DNA from: Dictyoglomus sp. NZ13-RE01
Lineage (GTDB): Bacteria; Dictyoglomota; Dictyoglomia; Dictyoglomales; Dictyoglomaceae
Reading direction: 5' to 3'
NCBI GenBank assembly: GCA_002878375.1
Contig: NIRF01000007.1
Span: 30,576 to 94,575 of the forward strand
Length of the DNA: 64,000 bases
Of the stretch, positions 9,347 through 18,542 are shown piece after piece. A model generated the notes under the pieces. It saw only the letters and a list, made by a program, of their open reading frames with translations. It did not search any database and was not told where the DNA came from. The position numbers and the translations under genes were made by a program. The number at the start of each line of letters is the position of its first letter. Position 1 is the first letter of the stretch.

Positions 9347-10438
9347 ATGGAAAAAGTTGATCGCCTCATAGAAAAATATATAGAGAATAAAACTTTTCCT
9401 GGAGGAGTTTTATTAGTAGGAAATGACAAAGAGATTTTATATAAAAAAGCTTATGGGTATAAAGCAATATTTCCTGAAAAAGAGAGGAATTCTGAGGATA
9501 CTATTTATGATCTTGCAAGCCTTACAAAGGTTGTAGGGACAACCCCTGCAGTAATGAAGCTCTTAGAAGAAGGAGAGATAAGGCTTTGGGATTCTGTAGG
9601 GAAATTTTTAAAAGAATTTTCAAAAGGAGAAAAGGAAAAAGTAAAAATATTTCATCTTCTTACCCATACATCGGGGCTTCCTCCTTATTCTAACGCTTGG
9701 AAATATGCAAAAAATTCTGAAGAGTTAAAAGAAGAACTTTTAAAGACAGAACTTTCTTATAATCCAGGAGAAAACTTAGTATATTCATGTTTGAATTTTA
9801 TCTTTCTAAGATATATTGTGGAAAAGATAACGGGAATCTCTTTTGATAAATTTTTAAAAGAAAATATCTTTGAGCCATTAGATATGAAAGATACAGGATT
9901 TCTTCCAAGGGATAAGGAAAGAGTTGCACCAACCTGCGAAAGAGATGGGAAGTTACTAAGAGGAGAGCCTGATGATGAACTTGCTTATTATCAGGGAGGA
10001 ATAAGTGGAAACGCAGGTCTTTTTTCTACTGCAGAAGATTTATATAAATATGCAAGATCCTTGATAAACAAAGATTATATGATATTTTCTCCTTATACCA
10101 TTGAACTTTTTACAAAAGAGCATGTATCCTTTAAAGACGAAAAGAGAGGGTTAGGCTGGATGATTAAAAGCATATCCTCTTCTTGCGGAGATCTTTTCAG
10201 TGAGAGGAGCTTTGGACATACAGGATATACTGGAACAAGTCTTTGGATCGATCCTCTTAAAAATTTGATTATTATTTTTCTTTCCAATAGGACCCATATA
10301 TCAAGGAAAGTTATAGCTCTTGCCGATAGAAGTATAACTCCTCCTGAAGAAAACAATTTAGAGAATATGATAGAATTTAGACCAAGACTACATAATTTGA
10401 TTGTGATAGAGATTTATAAAATGCAAAAAGAGAGCTGA
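9347..10438 (+). CDS. Serine hydrolase, beta-lactamase/AmiE family
   Basis: This 363-residue enzyme has the class C beta-lactamase fold signature SxxK (SLTK, Ser58-Lys61), a degenerate tyrosine motif (YSC where YxN is usual) and HTG near the C-terminus. Family members include esterases, D-aminopeptidases and the B. subtilis amidase AmiE, encoded next to namZ. Adjacency to the DUF1343 gene favours an amidase role on MurNAc-peptides. No signal peptide is visible, so it should be cytoplasmic. GGAGG upstream supports the ATG at 9347. True beta-lactamase activity is unlikely. Confidence 0.85.
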   Translation: MEKVDRLIEKYIENKTFPGGVLLVGNDKEILYKKAYGYKAIFPEKERNSEDTIYDLASLTKVVGTTPAVMKLLEEGEIRLWDSVGKFLKEFSKGEKEKVKIFHLLTHTSGLPPYSNAWKYAKNSEELKEELLKTELSYNPGENLVYSCLNFIFLRYIVEKITGISFDKFLKENIFEPLDMKDTGFLPRDKERVAPTCERDGKLLRGEPDDELAYYQGGISGNAGLFSTAEDLYKYARSLINKDYMIFSPYTIELFTKEHVSFKDEKRGLGWMIKSISSSCGDLFSERSFGHTGYTGTSLWIDPLKNLIIIFLSNRTHISRKVIALADRSITPPEENNLENMIEFRPRLHNLIVIEIYKMQKES

Positions 10439-10456
10439 GCAGAATCTTCCAGTTTT

Positions 10457-10828
10457 TTACAATTTTTCCACACTCCTTGTGGCAATTATGTTGGCTCCTG
10501 TATTCATAATATTTTGAATTATTACATCTCCCCTTTTTACAGGTGCTTTAACTTCTTTTTCTTTTATAATCTCCATAATCTCCTTTATATATCTTTTAGG
10601 TATTGGTTTATCAGTTCTTACTGATACCAAAGGAAGATTTCCTCCAATAACTTTTATGCTTGTGGTAAGAACCCTTTTTGGATCTTTTATCTCATCTTCT
10701 GCATACTCAATTCCTCTTTTACATCTATTCCCTTCTATTTTTACTATTTCATTTCCATTTAGCTCCACAGTTAGCTTACATCCTAAGGGACATTGCACAC
10801 AAACAAATTTTTTAATCATAGCTTTCAC
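10457..10828 (-). CDS. DUF1667 iron-sulfur-type protein of glycerol-3-phosphate oxidation
   Basis: The 123-residue protein contains an N-terminal C-x2-C-x3-C cluster (Cys10, Cys13, Cys17) and a fourth Cys at 36, as expected for DUF1667 proteins. These are found downstream of GlpA-like and FAD/NAD oxidoreductase genes in Thermotoga and clostridia. It overlaps the upstream oxidoreductase by an ATGA junction. It probably passes electrons from the flavoproteins to an acceptor, the role GlpC plays in the anaerobic E. coli enzyme; that is inference. Confidence 0.85.
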   Translation of the reverse strand: MKAMIKKFVCVQCPLGCKLTVELNGNEIVKIEGNRCKRGIEYAEDEIKDPKRVLTTSIKVIGGNLPLVSVRTDKPIPKRYIKEIMEIIKEKEVKAPVKRGDVIIQNIMNTGANIIATRSVEKL

Positions 10829-12039
10829 GCCTCCTCTATAGAAACCTCTATTTCTTTTAGATTTTCCATATATCTTTCAGGAATTTTTACCCTTAATATT
10901 TCACTGGGAATAAGATCTTTATAATCTTTTTCATATGTTCCTACCTTTAAAAGACCTCTTTCCATTGGTCTTCTTACTCTAATGTATAAGGTCAAATCTT
11001 CTATGGGTGTATAGTAATTGGGGAACAAAATCCCTATATTTTTCCCTTTTTTAATAGGAATTTTTGGGGGGAACTTTTCTCCTTTTACATAGAGGCTTGC
11101 ATATTTTCCTGCCTTTTCTCCTTCTATGGTAACGTAGTCCACAAGATCGTAAATTATAGTGCAGTTTCCAGCTGCAAAAATAAAGTCTAAGGATGTTTGT
11201 CCTAAGTTTGATACTGAAAATCCCTTGCTTGTCTTATCTATCTCTACAAAATCCTCAATAAGCTCAATATTAGGAATTAGTCCAACTGATAAGATTAATG
11301 TGTCTACATGGAAGGATTTTTCAGTGCCTGGTATGGGCTTAAAGTTTTCATCCACTTTTGCCACTACTACTTCTTCCAATCTTCCATTTCCTCTTACCTC
11401 TACCACTGTTGATGATAAATATAGAGGTATATTGTAGTCTTCAAGACACTGTACCACATTTCTTAGAAGTCCTCCTGGATAGGGCAGTCTTTCTACAACT
11501 CCTACTACTTCTACCCCTTCTAAGGTAAGTCTTCTTGCCATAATAAGTCCTATATCTCCTGAGCCTAAAATTAGTGCTCTTTTTCCTGGAAGTATGTTTT
11601 GGATATTTATATATCTTTGGGCAACTCCTGCAGTAAATATGCCGGAAAGTCTTTTTCCAGGTATAAAAAGGCTTCCAAAGGGTCTTTCCCTTGCTCCTGT
11701 TGCCATAACTATGGTTTTTGTCTCAATAGTTTTTACTCCTTCAGGGGTAATAAGATATATTTTTTTGTTTTTCTCATCTATGGAGTGAAGGAATGAGTTT
11801 GATAGTACCTTTATACTTGTATTTTTTAACATGTCAATAAAGATTTCTGCATATTCAGGACCTGTTAATTCCTGTTTGAAGTAATGCAGTCCAAAACCAT
11901 TATGGATACATTGGTTTAAAATTCCACCTATCCTCTCATCCCTTTCTATAAGGACTGCATCTACCCCCTCTTTATAAGCAGAAAGGATTGCACCAAGACC
12001 TGCAGCTCCTCCACCTATTACTACAATGTCTGTTTTCAT
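10825..12039 (-). CDS. FAD/NAD(P)-dependent oxidoreductase (GlpB-like partner)
   Basis: The protein opens MKTDIVVIGGGAAGLGAILSA, a Rossmann FAD motif, and has a second dinucleotide motif (ALILGSGDIGLIMARRL) near residue 165, then TLILSVGLIPN and AAGNC. This is a two-dinucleotide-fold reductase resembling NADH oxidases. I place the start at 12039 because GGGAGG precedes it and it makes an ATGA overlap with the GlpA-like gene; an upstream ATG at 12066 lies inside that gene. It sits in the glycerol operon between a GlpA-like dehydrogenase and DUF1667 and should relay electrons to NAD(P). Confidence 0.88.
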   Translation of the reverse strand: MKTDIVVIGGGAAGLGAILSAYKEGVDAVLIERDERIGGILNQCIHNGFGLHYFKQELTGPEYAEIFIDMLKNTSIKVLSNSFLHSIDEKNKKIYLITPEGVKTIETKTIVMATGARERPFGSLFIPGKRLSGIFTAGVAQRYINIQNILPGKRALILGSGDIGLIMARRLTLEGVEVVGVVERLPYPGGLLRNVVQCLEDYNIPLYLSSTVVEVRGNGRLEEVVVAKVDENFKPIPGTEKSFHVDTLILSVGLIPNIELIEDFVEIDKTSKGFSVSNLGQTSLDFIFAAGNCTIIYDLVDYVTIEGEKAGKYASLYVKGEKFPPKIPIKKGKNIGILFPNYYTPIEDLTLYIRVRRPMERGLLKVGTYEKDYKDLIPSEILRVKIPERYMENLKEIEVSIEEA

Positions 12040-13472
12040 GATCTTACCCTCCCATTCAAAATCCAAGATTCCTCAGAATTTGTAACTATCTCAGAGATAT
12101 CCTTATTAAGCTCTCTCGCTAAAATTTCTAAGATTCTTGGTCCACAGAAATTTCCCTGGCATCTTCCAAAGGAAGCACGCGTTCTAAACTTGACTCCATC
12201 CAATGTGGTTGCTCCTCTTTTTATAGCCTCAACTATCTCCCTTTCAGTTACCATATTGCAGTAACATACAATTTTTCCACACAAAGGATCCTTTTTAATC
12301 TCCTCATTCCATTCTTCCAAGGAAAGCTCTGAATATTTTTTAATCCTTTCCCTCTTTGCAATAAAATCTTTTTTCCTTACCAAATTGATCTTTAGTTTTT
12401 CCTGAATGATCTCTACCACGTATTCTGCAATGGCTGGAGCTGCTGTAAGTCCTGGAGATCTTATTCCAATCACATTGATAAAGTTTGGAACAGATTCACT
12501 TTCTTTTATAAAGAAATCTTTATTAGGGGTTTCTGCACGAAGCCCTGCAAAAGTTTTTATTGCATAGGATATATCAAGAGATGGAACTAATCTTCTGGTG
12601 TCCTCTATTACCTTTTTTAATCCTTCTTGGGATGTAGAAGTGTTTTCCTTTTGATCTTCAGGAAGGTCCTCTGCAGTAGGTCCTAAAAGGACTCCTCCAT
12701 CAATGGTAGGAAGTACTAATATTCCTTTAGATTTTGGAGTTGGTGTGGGGAATATAATGGATTTTACAATACCACCTATCTTTTTATCCAAAAGTATATA
12801 CTCTCCCCTTCTTGGATGAATAGGTACAAATTCTGTTCCTGCTATCTTTGCTATCTCATCTCCGTATAAGCCTGCGGAATTAATGACTAAGTCCGCCTCG
12901 TAATAGTTTTTATTAGTAATTACTTTTGAGATCTTTCCATTCTTTTTCTCAAAATCAATTACTTTTTCTCCAAGTACAAGCTTTAACCCATTTGTTACTG
13001 CATTTTCAATAGCTGAGATCACAGCCCCCCAAGGCTCTATAATCCCTGCTGTAGGTGCCCACAAAGCATACTTTACCTCCCTATTTAAATTTGACTCTTT
13101 CTCAAAGATCTCCTCCCCTTTTAATATTTCAAGTCCTGGCACATTATTTTTCTTTCCCCTTTCTAAAAGCTCTTCCAAAACCTTTAATTCATCTTCATTA
13201 AAGGCAACAACAAGAGAGCCAATTCTTTTTACATCGTATTCCAGCTCTTGGGAGAGTTTAAAATGGAGCTCATTTCCCTTGGCACAAAGTTTTGCTCTTA
13301 ATGTGCCTGGATGATCGTCATATCCTGCATGCAAAATAGCAGAGTTCGCCTTGGTAGTTCCCCAGGCAACATCTAAATTCTTTTCTATCAAAGTAATATC
13401 TAAATCATATTTTGATAGCTCTCTTGCAATAAATGCACCTGTTATTCCTCCTCCTATTACTATCACCTTCAT
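12036..13472 (-). CDS. Glycerol-3-phosphate dehydrogenase-like FAD protein with BFD [2Fe-2S] domain
   Basis: The 478-residue enzyme starts MKVIVIGGGITGAFIAREL, a DAO-superfamily FAD motif, and ends with a BFD-type cluster domain: CYCN near residue 408 and CQGNFC near 453. The architecture is that of anaerobic GlpA, which oxidises glycerol-3-phosphate to DHAP. Next to glpK this is the obvious second step of glycerol catabolism. Its 5' leader carries a terminator/antiterminator element (13502-13554) matching the one ahead of glpK. AAAGGGAGG precedes the ATG. Confidence 0.88.
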   Translation of the reverse strand: MKVIVIGGGITGAFIARELSKYDLDITLIEKNLDVAWGTTKANSAILHAGYDDHPGTLRAKLCAKGNELHFKLSQELEYDVKRIGSLVVAFNEDELKVLEELLERGKKNNVPGLEILKGEEIFEKESNLNREVKYALWAPTAGIIEPWGAVISAIENAVTNGLKLVLGEKVIDFEKKNGKISKVITNKNYYEADLVINSAGLYGDEIAKIAGTEFVPIHPRRGEYILLDKKIGGIVKSIIFPTPTPKSKGILVLPTIDGGVLLGPTAEDLPEDQKENTSTSQEGLKKVIEDTRRLVPSLDISYAIKTFAGLRAETPNKDFFIKESESVPNFINVIGIRSPGLTAAPAIAEYVVEIIQEKLKINLVRKKDFIAKRERIKKYSELSLEEWNEEIKKDPLCGKIVCYCNMVTEREIVEAIKRGATTLDGVKFRTRASFGRCQGNFCGPRILEILARELNKDISEIVTNSEESWILNGRVRS

Positions 13473-13501
13473 CTTTCCAATCCTCCCTTTTTATAAAATA
13501 A

Positions 13502-13554
13502 AAAGCCACACGAACCACCGTGTGGCTTTCTTCTCCAAATTCTCCTTACCACAC
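13502..13554 (-). promoter_or_regulatory. Terminator/antiterminator leader between glpK and the GlpA-like operon
   Basis: On the minus strand, GTGTGG (plus 13549-13554) can pair with CCACAC (plus 13520-13525), holding a purine-rich loop that contains AGGAGAA and TTGGAGAA. The CCACAC arm is also the 5' arm of an 11-bp terminator hairpin (plus 13502-13529) followed by TTTTTATTTT. The two structures are mutually exclusive. The same loop sequence and arrangement occur ahead of glpK. This is the layout of protein-dependent antitermination, for example GlpP; the binding factor is inferred. Confidence 0.75.
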
Positions 13555-13564
13555 AAGAAGCTAA

Positions 13565-15052
<1,488 letters not shown>

Positions 15053-15070
15053 TTAAAAAACACCTCCCAT

Positions 15071-15146
15071 AAAATTAAAAAGCCTTACTTACTCCCTTTT
15101 TACAGGAATAAGTAAGGCCTTTCTCCAATCTTCTCCTGGCCCCAAA
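15071..15146 (-). promoter_or_regulatory. Terminator/antiterminator leader of glpK
   Basis: On the minus strand, GCCTTACTTA-type arms (plus 15082-15091 and 15109-15118, perfect 10 bp) form a hairpin followed by TTTTTAATTTTAT, a complete intrinsic terminator just before the glpK ribosome site. Upstream, GGGGCC (plus 15138-15143) can pair with GGCCTT (plus 15114-15119), enclosing the loop AGGAGAAGATTGGAGAAA; that pairing breaks the terminator. The loop matches the one at 13531-13547, with one base difference in the gap between two GGAGAA copies. Confidence 0.75.
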
Positions 15147-15165
15147 TATTCAATTTTCTTATCTT

Positions 15166-15194
15166 AGTATAGTAAAAACCACTATTTTTGTAAA
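15166..15194 (-). promoter_or_regulatory. Sigma-A type promoter of glpK
   Basis: On the minus strand TTTACA (plus 15189-15194) is followed after 17 bases by TATACT (plus 15166-15171). Transcription would start near 15159, giving a leader of about 105 bases that contains the whole antiterminator/terminator element. Confidence 0.75.
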
Positions 15195-15287
15195 GGGGAG
15201 AAGATAAAACAATCGTAAAAAGGTTGAAAAAATGGTATATTACTATTAGTGCTTAAGTAAAATACTGAGAAAAACAGGAGGGAAAAA

Positions 15288-15502
15288 ATGAGTGAACCTT
15301 CTAAAGATTGGCTTTGTAATCTAAACGAAACAGAAAGAGAAAAAATTGAATTGGCGCAGTATTTTATTAAATGTTATATTGCAGCAAGGGAGGGGTTGAT
15401 GTTGTTAAGGAATTAGGAAATCAAACTGAAACTACCTTTAGGTTCCGCTGGAATAAAAAAATAGCAGAGGATCCAAGAATAGAATGGTTTTTGAAAAACT
15501 AA
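15288..15502 (+). pseudogene. Small unidentified gene with a single-base frameshift
   Basis: An ATG at 15288 behind AGGAGGG starts a frame of 42 codons (begins MSEPSKDWLCNLNETEREK) that stops at 15416. One missing G in the G4 run of GAGGGGTTG near 15395 would restore a frame continuing VDVVKELGNQ to WFLKN and stop at 15502, a 71-residue soluble protein. I do not recognise the family. The clean ribosome site and good coding style argue for a real gene recently broken. Confidence 0.55.
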
Positions 15503-15532
15503 ATATTTAATTTTTTCTTTCATCCCCTTTGC

Positions 15533-15560
15533 TTGACTTAAAGGTTTTATCTGATAATAT
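15533..15560 (+). promoter_or_regulatory. Promoter of leaderless MFS gene
   Basis: TTGACT (15533-15538) is followed after 16 bases by TAATAT (15555-15560). The predicted start site falls within two or three bases of the ATG at 15570, and there is no ribosome binding site, so the mRNA is probably leaderless. Confidence 0.65.
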
Positions 15561-15569
15561 ATTCTCTGT

Positions 15570-16802
15570 ATGCCTTTAAGAGAAAGAGATTATCGCTGGA
15601 ACTTTATTGTTGATAGTATAGATTTTGCTTTTTTTAGCTTAGGGATGACCTTTGGGTCTATCCTTACGCTCTTTCCTCTTTTTGCCAAAAATTTGGGAGC
15701 TGGTAATCTTGAGATAGGGCTTATTCCTGCTATTGCAAACTTAGGATGGGGAATTCCTGCAATTCTTGGAGCAAAATATGCCGAGAAAACTCCTAAAAAA
15801 TTAGATGTAGTTTTGAAATTTACGTTAGGAGAAAGGCTTCCTTACTTTTTTATGGCTCTTATTTCCTTCTTTGTTGTACCATACAGTCCTAAGCTTGCTC
15901 TTTATCTTGCCCTTTTAATGCTTGGCATTGCAACTTTTTCCATGGGATTTTTGGGTCCACCATGGATGAGCATGATTGAGAAGGTGATTCATCCAAGTAA
16001 GAGGGGAACTTTTTTTGCGGTAGGAAATGGAATAGGTGCTCTTATGGGAGTAGGAGGAGCTTATCTTGCTCGTTATTTTTTATCCTCTTATCCCTTCCCT
16101 AAGAACTTTGGGTATTCATTTCTTTGTGCAAGCATCGCCCTCTTAATATCCTTTATTTTCTTAGCCCTAACTCGAGAGGAGCCCGATAAAGAAGCAAAAG
16201 ACGATGTAAGATTCTCTGAATATATTAAGGGGATAAAATTTGTCATAAGGGATGAGAATTTTAGAAGTTATATTGTTTATAGAATTCTTTCTGCCCTTGC
16301 ATGGGGTTATTCTTCCTTTATTGTGGTATATGCTATAGATAGGTTTTCTATTCCAGATAAGATTGCTGCTGACTTCACAGGTCTTTTCCTTATATCCCAA
16401 GGTATATCTTCCTTCTTCTTAGGTCCTTTAGGAGATAGATGGGGACATAAAATAATCCTCTCCTTAGGAAAGATCTTAAATATTCTTGCTCTATCCTTTC
16501 TCCTTTTATCTAAAAACCCCTCTAATATCTATATTGTTTATATATTAATTGGAATAATTAATAGTGTAGGAATGGTCGGAGACTCCGCTATAACATTGGA
16601 TCTTTCACCAAGGGAGAGAAAAGAGCTATATATAGGGGTACTTAATGTGGCTATTTCACCTTTCTCTTTCCTTTCCCCTCTTCTTGCGGGAAAGATTGCA
16701 GATTCCATGGGATATGAAAATCTATTCTTAATATCCCTTGTAATTACATTAATTAGTTTATATATTCTTGTTAGGAAAGTTAAAGATCCAAGAAGAATTT
16801 AG
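15570..16802 (+). CDS. Major facilitator superfamily transporter
   Basis: The 410-residue protein has 12 predicted membrane helices and begins with a charged MPLRERDYRW cytoplasmic N-terminus. The loop GDRWGHKIILSLGK between helices 8 and 9 and AEKTPKKLDV after helix 2 fit the MFS fold. No substrate signature is recognised. The promoter's -10 box ends 9 bases before the ATG and there is no ribosome site, so translation probably starts on a leaderless mRNA. It is followed 7 bases later by a two-gene ABC exporter, suggesting one efflux operon. Confidence 0.85.
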   Translation: MPLRERDYRWNFIVDSIDFAFFSLGMTFGSILTLFPLFAKNLGAGNLEIGLIPAIANLGWGIPAILGAKYAEKTPKKLDVVLKFTLGERLPYFFMALISFFVVPYSPKLALYLALLMLGIATFSMGFLGPPWMSMIEKVIHPSKRGTFFAVGNGIGALMGVGGAYLARYFLSSYPFPKNFGYSFLCASIALLISFIFLALTREEPDKEAKDDVRFSEYIKGIKFVIRDENFRSYIVYRILSALAWGYSSFIVVYAIDRFSIPDKIAADFTGLFLISQGISSFFLGPLGDRWGHKIILSLGKILNILALSFLLLSKNPSNIYIVYILIGIINSVGMVGDSAITLDLSPRERKELYIGVLNVAISPFSFLSPLLAGKIADSMGYENLFLISLVITLISLYILVRKVKDPRRI

Positions 16803-16808
16803 AGGATT

Positions 16809-18542
16809 ATGGATTACTTTAAAAGAGCTATTAGGAAAAATCTAATATTTTTTATCCTTTCTATTCTCTCTTCTATCATTGCCCTTTCCTTAGATATGTT
16901 TAATCCTAAGATTATTCAGGAGATTATAGATAAGGTTATTATGGCAAATAGGATGGAAGAGCTGAATAGACTTTTACTCTTTCTCTTACTAATAACTATT
17001 TCAAGGGTCATTCTTGGATATGCTAAGGAGTATTTTATGGACCTTGGAGGGTCCGCATTAGCCACTGAGATAAGAATAGAGCTTTTCCGTCATATTCAAA
17101 CCTTTCCTTTTAGGTTTTTTGATGGGATAAATACAGGAGAACTTATGTCCAGAATTAAAGAAGATATTGATAATATATGGTTTACTTTTGGTTTTGGACT
17201 TATGTTTTTTGTGGAACAGGTTTTTTATTTTGTTATTGCCAGTGCAATTCTTTTTAGAATTAACTGGCAGTTGACTCTTTTTGTCATCTTTCTTATGCCT
17301 GTCATTGGCTACCTCGCTTATAAATTAGAAAGATCAATAGATGAGATCTATGGGGAGATCTCTGATCAAGGAGTGAGAATGAATACTACCGCTCAGGAGA
17401 ATATTGCAGGAATTAGAGTAGTAAAGTCCTTTGGTAGGGAAAAATTTGAAGTAGAGAAGTTCTTTAAGGAGAATTTTAGGAATTATTCATTGAACGTTAA
17501 ACAAGCAAAGACTTTTGCCAGATATAATCCGTGGATGGACTTTCTTACAAATATTTCTGTGGCTTTAGCTATAACTATTGGAGGACTTTATGTAATAAGG
17601 GGAAATATGTCCATTGGTACCTTGGTTGCCTTTAGTAGTTATGTCTCTATGCTGGTTTGGCCCATGAGATTGGGTGGTTGGCTTGTAAATATGCTTTCTC
17701 AATGCGTAGCATCCATAAAAAAGATAAATAGGTTCTTTAAGGAGCCTCCTGAAAAGAGATTTTTAGGAACTCCTGTTACCTTAAAAGAAATAAGAGGGAA
17801 TATTACCTTTAGGAATGTGTCCTTCAAGTATAATGATGAGTATGTTCTTAAAAACATTAGTTTTGAGCTAAAGGAAGGAAAAACCTTAGGTATCATGGGA
17901 ACCACAGGTGCTGGCAAAACCACCTTAGTAAACTTAATTGGAAGATACTATGATAATTGGGAAGGAGATATTTTAATAGATGGTGTGGATATAAAGAATA
18001 TTGATGTGGAGTTTTTAAGAAGACATATAGCTTATGTTCCTCAGGATGTTTTTCTATTCTCTGATACGGTCCTTGAAAATCTAAAATTAGGAGAAGATGC
18101 AAAGGAAGAAGAGATAATCAATGTGCTTAAGTCAGCAAGGGCATACAATTTTGTAATAAGGCTTCCTGAAAAATTGGAAACTATCATTGGGGAGAGGGGT
18201 ATTGGACTTTCAGGAGGACAAAAACAAAGGCTTTCCATTGCAAGAGCCCTATTAAGAAAAGCAAAGATATTAATATTAGATGATATTACTTCCTCTTTAG
18301 ATATGGAGACAGAGTATTATGTACAAAAAGCCTTAGAGAATTACAAGAATATTACGAAGATTATTATTACTCATAGGGTTTCTGCAGTGAAAAATGCGGA
18401 TGAGATTATTGTATTGGAAAAAGGGGAGATAGTGGAGAGAGGTACCCATGAGGAGCTATTATCTCTTAGAGGAAAATATTATGAGACTTATCAGGAGCAG
18501 TATGGAAAATATATTTTAGATTTTGAAGAGGAGATGGTTTAA
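16809..18542 (+). CDS. Heterodimeric ABC exporter subunit with degenerate Walker B
   Basis: This 577-residue half-transporter has an N-terminal six-helix exporter domain (1-310) and a C-terminal ATPase with Walker A GTTGAGKTT, Q-loop PQDVFLF, signature LSGGQKQR and H-loop THR. Walker B reads ILILDDIT, so the catalytic Glu is Asp. That matches the TM287-type subunit of TM287/288, whose partner supplies the working catalytic Glu. Its last base is the first base of the partner's ATG. Likely exports drugs or lipids; substrate unknown. Confidence 0.92.
   Translation: MDYFKRAIRKNLIFFILSILSSIIALSLDMFNPKIIQEIIDKVIMANRMEELNRLLLFLLLITISRVILGYAKEYFMDLGGSALATEIRIELFRHIQTFPFRFFDGINTGELMSRIKEDIDNIWFTFGFGLMFFVEQVFYFVIASAILFRINWQLTLFVIFLMPVIGYLAYKLERSIDEIYGEISDQGVRMNTTAQENIAGIRVVKSFGREKFEVEKFFKENFRNYSLNVKQAKTFARYNPWMDFLTNISVALAITIGGLYVIRGNMSIGTLVAFSSYVSMLVWPMRLGGWLVNMLSQCVASIKKINRFFKEPPEKRFLGTPVTLKEIRGNITFRNVSFKYNDEYVLKNISFELKEGKTLGIMGTTGAGKTTLVNLIGRYYDNWEGDILIDGVDIKNIDVEFLRRHIAYVPQDVFLFSDTVLENLKLGEDAKEEEIINVLKSARAYNFVIRLPEKLETIIGERGIGLSGGQKQRLSIARALLRKAKILILDDITSSLDMETEYYVQKALENYKNITKIIITHRVSAVKNADEIIVLEKGEIVERGTHEELLSLRGKYYETYQEQYGKYILDFEEEMV

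Noticed and set aside
9347..10438. Antibiotic-resistance beta-lactamase
   Set aside because: No signal peptide and a NamZ neighbour; the family is mostly esterases and amidases.
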